This document shows positions 58,516 to 64,000 of a stretch of DNA of 64,000 nt, piece by piece. The stretch's first letter is position 1. The number at the start of each line of letters is the position of its first letter. The position numbers and the translations under genes are program-made. The notes beneath the pieces are model-generated. The model was not told where the DNA came from. It searched no databases and was given only the letters and a program-made list of their open reading frames with translations. Location of the stretch: positions 10,186,001 through 10,250,000 of the forward strand of contig JAZBRS010000037.1 of NCBI GenBank assembly GCA_037176725.1. Reading direction: 5' to 3'. This DNA comes from Posidonia oceanica (taxonomy: Eukaryota > Streptophyta > Magnoliopsida > Alismatales > Posidoniaceae).

Positions 58516-58898
58516 CACTCAAACCCTAAACCTACCCAAGCCCATTTCACACCAAAGCCCACAACCCTTTCAACCTAAAAAACCAATTCCCAAACCCAAC
58601 AGGCCCAGTCCACTAGAACTCACGCTCTGTCGCCTGTCCCAGCGGCAACTAGAGTTGTCGCTGCTTATAGTGGCGACTTGGTTTGTCGCTGTCGAGAGGG
58701 GCGACTCACTGTGAGAAATAGAGCAACCCGCCACCTATTCAAACTCACCCGCCGTGCGTTCATTTGGACGTTTCTGGCTGCCCCCTTGTCGACCTGCTCC
58801 ACGCCGCGCAAGCCACCTCCTCGCAGAGCACGCATGCCACTCTGTGCTTGCTCCCATGCATGCCATCTCTCGCCGCGAGCTTCAGAGCGTGTCCCTGC
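58516..58898 (+). repeat. Element C 3' LTR, continuation after element B
   Basis: Starts with the CACTC duplicate and continues the C LTR from 30285. At 58640-58710 it holds small hairpins such as AGCGGCAACT/AGTTGTCGCT and GGCGAC/GTCGCT. It is cut at 58898 by LTR D. No coding region is evident. Confidence 0.7.
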
Positions 58899-59834
58899 TG
58901 TAGACACCCCATTTTGATAGGCTTTAAGTTGGTGGATTTCCCTGGAAGCTTGCTCAAGTTCGCGGCTTGGCAAACCTAACAAACCATTTCCAAACCCTAC
59001 CCTAAATCCAACCTAAACCTTGACCTAGTCCTTGATCTCTTTAAAACCCACCCAAAACCTCCTAAAACCACCTAAACCAGTCCCAATCCCTATCTTGGTC
59101 CTAAACAAGCCTTAACCTAAGTCATAATTCCCAAAAATAGCCTTGATACACCTCTGGGACGTTGGACGCTGGCTAACCCAGCGTCCAACGTTGGACGCTG
59201 TCTGTGCTGGCGTCTAACGTTAGACGCTGCACCAGGGAGCGTCCAACATGTCGGGGACGCCAGCGCCCTATGGCCACCCTCTGCCGTGCCCAGAGCTGCC
59301 CTCCGCCGTGCCCTGCCACCCCATGACTTCACGTCCACTCCCCACTTACTACCCACTCCCCCCAAGCACTAAAAACAAGCCGCAGTAACTACCCATCCTC
59401 TCCAGCCAACCACCTCCCTCCTTCACCGGCCAACTTGCTCCTCATAGCCTTCTCCACCGCCTAACCACTCCTGTCACCTGCAGACCTGACGCCACTTACT
59501 CCTCTGCCATCCCTGACATGCCCACACCCTCAGCTGTGGCTCCAGCTCTCTCTGCACCTCACCTGCCACCTCTGCAAATCTGACGAACAAAAGAGAACCC
59601 AACACACATTTTCACGACACCACATCATTCTGCTGAAAATTGAGAATTCCTCCGAGCCTTGAGCGATTCCCAAAGTGTTTCCCCACCTGTGAGCAAGCCT
59701 CCCGAACCTTCTCCCAAGCTCAGGCCGCCCTCCAGAGCTCACCATCCACCATCGCCGACCAACCGTGGGACACCAATCTGGGCTGCAGATAGGTAGCTTT
59801 TCTCTACCCTTAGCTTAAGTGTGCATGTAGTAGC
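58899..59834 (+). repeat. LTR D, 5' fragment (same subfamily as solo LTR F)
   Basis: Starts TGTAGACACCCCATTTTGA like the sense start of F and carries the same TTGGACGC paired-hairpin module (59163-59250). LTR E interrupts it at 59835. Whether D is solo or part of a full element cannot be seen here. Confidence 0.75.
59163..59250. repeat. TTGGACGC paired-hairpin module, LTR D
   Basis: Contains GTTGGACGCTGG, a short loop, CCAGCGTCCAACGTTGGACGC, a loop, GCGTCTAACGTTAGACGC, a loop, and GCGTCCAAC. In the middle pair both arms carry a matching change (GTCTAAC/GTTAGAC), which keeps the pairing. Confidence 0.85.
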
Positions 59835-62800
59835 TGTAGTAATCCCAGTGTTCGGATCGTCCATGCACATTGCCAAAGCTCGTGTGCACCGATCAGAATC
59901 AGGTTCACTATTAGCGGCTATGTCCGAGAAGGAAAACTTAACTCGAAAACATTTTAAAAAAAAGGAAAAAAAAAGGGAAGAAAAGAAGAAGATAAGACAA
60001 AATCGGAGTCGCCACCAAGTCTATTAAATCGGGAGACAAGGAAAATCGGGGAAATACGTGAATTAACACGCAAAACCAAGCAAGAAATGCAAAGCAAAGC
60101 AATGCAGAAGAAATGAGATGCAAATGAATGCAAATGATGTGACTCGTGCCTAGGATAAGGGCGATATGGTCATTACGGGCCAAGAGAGAGGGCAAGGACT
60201 CCTGTTACGTGCGGGGAAGGTGTTAGGCACCCCCGACACGTCCGAGAATCGGTCTTTCTAGGCTTACGCTCGCATACGCAGGGAAATGTAGACTTTGAAT
60301 GCCTAAGTACCAATGAATGCCTATCTAAATGCTCAAAGGTGTGCTCTAAGTGAGGGAATGCAATGCAAGAAAGTAAACGTGCAGTCTAAGCGCTCAGCAA
60401 CGCTGTCTGTGTTCCGAACCGGGCGAAACCTGGTTCGTGAGAACTCCAGGCAGTAGGCATCACTGCCCTATATGCAAATGCAGGCGATAAAACAAAACAG
60501 CGGTGAAAACAAGCAATGCGGGCGACATGCAAGGGAAGCAACGTAAAACACGCGAAACGGGGCAAGAAACGAAGCAAGAACGCAAAACGATGCAAGGAGC
60601 GAGGCCGACACACGAAACGATGTGAGAAACAGAACAAGAACGCGAAACAGTGCGGGAAAACGAAAAGGGGCGCAAAACAGAGCAAGAAAACAAAGCGGCA
60701 CGCGAAACAGGGCGAGAAAACGAGAGGGCACGCAAAACGGTGCGGGAAAGCGAAGCTGCACGCAAAACGGAGCAAGAAAATCAAAGGGCACGCAAAACGG
60801 TGCAAGACAAGGAAGCGGCACGCAAAACGGTGCGAGAAAACGGAACTACACGCAAAACGGAGCAAGAAAACCAAAGGGCACGCAAAACGGAGCGAGAAAA
60901 TCAAAGGACACGCAAAACGGAGCAAGAAAACAGAACTGCACACAAAACGGAGCAGAAAACCAAAGGGCACGCAAAACGGAGCAAGAAAGCCAAAGGGGAC
61001 GCAAAACGGTGCAAGACAAAGAAGCGGCACTCAAAACGGTGCGAGAAAACCAAAGGGCACGCAAAACGGAGCAAGAAAACAGAACTGCACGCAAAACGGA
61101 GCAGAAAACCAAAGGGCACGTAAAACGGTGCAAGACAAAGCGAAAAGAGTGCGCAAAAACCATGCGATGCGAATGATATGCAAAACAATACTGCCGAAGT
61201 TCAGGGGGACTTACCTTGGACATCCGAAGCCTAATCTGAGATCTGTCTGGTCCATGCTGAAGAGTGCTTCGCTGCGGTCGCCTGGGCAGCTTACTGGAGA
61301 AGATCCAACGACCGGATTGGAAGATATCGCAGCTTCAGAGCAGAAGGGCCAGAACAGGGGAGAAGAGCAGATCTAAGTGTTCAAGAGATCCTAGGGGTGT
61401 GCAGAAGGTCCTCCCAAGTGAAGGGGAGCTAAGAGTGCTTAGTGTGTGCAAAGGGATGTTAAACATGCAAAGCTAAATGAATGCAGGGTGCATGCAAAAG
61501 CAAGAAAAGACAAGGAAAAGAAATTTGGAAAAAACAGGAGTCCGAAAGCATTTTTGAAAAAGAAAAGGAGGCTAAAAGCAAATTTTCAAAAAGGATGGGG
61601 CCCACAGGGGAGAGTTTTGAAAACAGGAGAGGGCAGAGGGTTATTTTGCAAAAGACTGGGTTCAGAAAGCCATTTTGAAAAGAGGGTATGCATTGGAAGA
61701 AGTTTTGAAAACAAAAGGAGGTCAGAATTGCAATTTTGGAAAAACTAGGGTCTAGAGTGCAAATTTTCCAGAAAATGAGGTTCCGGGGAGTCCGGGAATG
61801 CAAGTGGAGGGTCTACATGCAATTTTGTAAGCATAGGAGCTAAGATGCAACTTTAGGGGCAAAACAGTCTTTTTACATGATTTTAAAGGGATGCAAGGAC
61901 CTAGGTGTCATTTTTAAATCATGCAAGGGTTGGAATGCAATTTTTGTAGGGAACATGCAAGCTAAATGCATGCTATGCATGGTGCAAGGGACCTATGTGC
62001 AAAATCAGGTAACAAGGGCCAAGAATGCAAATGCAGGAGATGAATGATGAAGACGGAATGCTTGATAACAGATCAGAAGACCATATTGCAAATAGTGCAG
62101 AGATCGGGACTTAACAGCAATTTAATAAGATAACAGCAAGCATTTAAGTGGCATTTAACATCTAAAGGACCTAATTGCAAAAATAAAAATATGCTGGGGC
62201 AAACAATAAAGCATAGCAAGCCATGTTGAACCAAGAACGGACTGATATGCAAATATAGCAACTAACAGGGCTGAAGCTAAAGAAAAAAAAACTAGAAAGC
62301 CTAAAAGAACTGCAGAGGACTAAATTGCAATAAAAATAGGTGTCTGGGCTAAGACTAAAAGGAATCAGAACTTTTTAAACTACAACAGGACTTACATGCA
62401 AATAAACGAAACTACATAGTTTTTATGCAATTTTATATGGTTTTTATTCAGATTTAAATGAGTTATAAACTGTGGTTGGATCTGAAAGCAAATAGGAAAC
62501 AATGTAAGATAGAAATGCAATGTGTGGTAAAGTTCTTAAGATAAGGAAAAATAAAAAATAAAAAAAAAGAAACGCATGAGGCTTACTGTAGCATGCACAA
62601 TGGCATGCGGGTGCTTCGCCGGGGAAGACGGAGGGCTGACGCCGGCGAGCTGTTGCACGGCGGAGGAGGCGGCGGAGCGGCTTGCTGGCGGCTCGGCTGG
62701 CCTGTGGGAGGTCCGGCGGAGGCACGGCGAGGTTTGGGCGGACCTGTGGAGCGGCGTGGCGGCGCGGGGAGGCGACGTGGCCGCTGCTCCGGCGAACGGT

Positions 62801-64000
62801 GCCGAGGAAGAAGACCAACTCCGGCGAGCTTCTGCGGGTGCTACGGGGCTCGAAACGCGAAAATAAAAATATGGGGACGGACGGGAGAACGAGACAGATC
62901 TAGTGGTGGACTTGGATAATTTTTTCGTGTGCCGAGGTGGTCGCAGAAATTAGGAGAAGTTTGGCTGTTTTCCTCTCTCTCCTCTTCCTCTTTTCTTCTG
63001 ATTTCTCTCCTCTCTCTCTGGCTTCTGGGTTGGGGATGGGTATGGTGGAGGTCTGGAGAGATGATGGAGTGAAGGGGATGAGGTGCAATGGCTGTGGAGG
63101 CTTGGGTGTAGTTGGAGGTGTGTTGGCTATGGGTTGTATTTTTTCTTTGGGTTTTTGCTGTGGGTTTTGGCCGGAAGGAGGGCTGCATGAGGAGAGTGGA
63201 GGCTGAGTGTGGTCTGTCGGTGGCTTGCTGTGTTGGAGAGGAGGTGTTTTTGATGGGTTTTGCTGTGTTGGGACGAAGAGGAAGGTGAGGAGGTGTTGGC
63301 TGATGGCTGGTTGGTGGTTTGTTAGGTTTTGTTGTAGGACGGCTGCTGAGAGGAAAGAAGAGGGAGTGGAGAGGAAGTGTTGGTAGTGGATTTTTTGGAG
63401 AAGAAAGAAGAGAGCTTGAGAGAGGGAGGTCGGCTGTTGGTAGAAGGGAAAAAGATGATTTGAGGGCTCTTGTCTTTGTCCTTTTAAATGGGGATGGGAT
63501 TAGGGTTTTAGGGTTTTTGTTTCCTTTTTTGGAATGGCACTAGTGTCTTGGGTTTGAATCCATGGGGATTAGGGTTTTAGGGTTTTTTTGTATCCTTTTT
63601 TGGAATGACACTAGTGTCTTGGATTTGAATGCATGGGATTAGGGTTTGATTAGGGTCTTAAGGCTCTCTTTGTTTTTAATTTGTTTTTTATTTTGATTAA
63701 ATGTTTGTTAAGTCTTTTAAGTTGTTTTTTTTTTAATTATGTTTTTCTTCTTAAGTGCTTAGGATGTTAATTAGGATTTTTAAGATTTATTTTTAGGTTA
63801 ATTAGAGTGGGTTTTGGCTTTTTTAGTTCCGATTTTTTAGGTTTTTCTTTCTTAAGTCCTTTTGAATTAGGTTTTTGGTTTTTTATTTGTTAATTTTTCT
63901 TGATGTTTTTTAATTGGGTTTCTCTTGTCTGATTAAGTGTTTTTAAGTCTTCTTAATTGTTTCTCATTTTCTCTTTTGGTTTAAGTTCTTAGGTTGTCTT
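59835..64000 (-). repeat. LTR E, minus orientation, right end outside window
   Basis: Begins TGTAGTAATCCC, the minus-strand LTR end shared with A, F and G, inside LTR D. It has the primer-like motif (60004-60014), conserved U5 block (60196-60280), a 30-base array (60540-61165), a TGCAATTTT-rich zone (61500-62570), a short GC-rich core (62590-62880) and the start of the T-rich block (63540-64000). The first 70 bases share with F a segment absent from A and G (CATGCACATT, CCAAAGCT, GTGTGCACCGATCA). No primer site lies left of it, so the left side is either a 3' LTR end or a solo LTR end. Confidence 0.85.
60540..61165. repeat. 30-base tandem array, LTR E
   Basis: About twenty units with the consensus CACGCAAAACGGAGCAAGAA then AACCAAAGGG. 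It is the longest of the four LTR arrays, and all three frames on both strands read through it because the period is 30. Confidence 0.92.

Noticed and set aside
60516..61376. Long basic or Cys/Phe-rich ORFs across the 30-base arrays (also at 11161-11596, 17419-18276, 35243-35747, 57484-57961)
   Set aside because: The repeat period is a multiple of three, so frames stay open on both strands at once; composition is repetitive and no domain is present.

Overview
This window is plant nuclear DNA, probably from a eudicot, and consists entirely of nested giant LTR retrotransposons. I see no host gene, tRNA, rRNA or bacterial-type operon. The assignment to plants rests on Ty3/gypsy polyproteins of the Tat (Ogre-like) lineage: a reverse transcriptase with YVDDMI, two successive RNase H domains, an integrase without a chromodomain, a primer site matching plant tRNA-Arg, LTRs of about 6 kb, long 3' untranslated regions full of tandem repeats, and an accessory ORF. 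The species cannot be named from the sequence alone.

Layout. Letters are mine. Element C (+ strand) is the old host element. Its visible pieces are a broken accessory ORF (22866-23946), a repeat-rich 3' UTR (27372-30155) and its 3' LTR, split into 30156-30285 and 58516-58898. Four insertions sit in C. Element A (- strand, window start to 22865) landed inside C's accessory ORF; its gag-pro-pol is riddled with stops and its 5' LTR is 16854-22865. A solo LTR F (24018-27366, target duplication GTAAG) lies just downstream of C's ORF. Element B (+, 30286-58515, target duplication CACTC) is a complete 28.2-kb element inside C's LTR. A further LTR, D (58899-59834), follows and is itself interrupted by LTR E (59835 to window end). 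A second solo LTR, G (10589-16411, target duplication TCATG), lies in the leader of A.

Element B is the most informative object. Its 5' LTR is 5988 bp and its 3' LTR 5971 bp; I count about 27 substitutions and three small indels between them, so the insertion is young. It carries a tRNA-Arg primer site, gag-protease-G-patch, RT/RNaseH/archaeal-type RNaseH/integrase, an intact 445-codon accessory ORF of DUF7745 / plant-mobile-domain appearance placed downstream of pol, a 3.4-kb 3' UTR of tandem repeats, a polypurine tract and the 3' LTR. The only two breaks I recognise in its polyprotein fall in the protease-RT linker.

The strongest candidate for something undescribed is non-coding. The 3' UTRs of B and C are arrays of short stem-loops whose stems change in compensating pairs while the loops stay nearly constant. 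A 10-12 bp helix between the region just upstream of the polypurine tract and the first bases of U3 also covaries between B and C. Separately, a copy of the first 9-11 bases of the primer binding site is conserved inside U5 of five different LTR types. Together these suggest a structured-RNA or replication-signal layer in these elements, which needs statistical covariation and expression tests.
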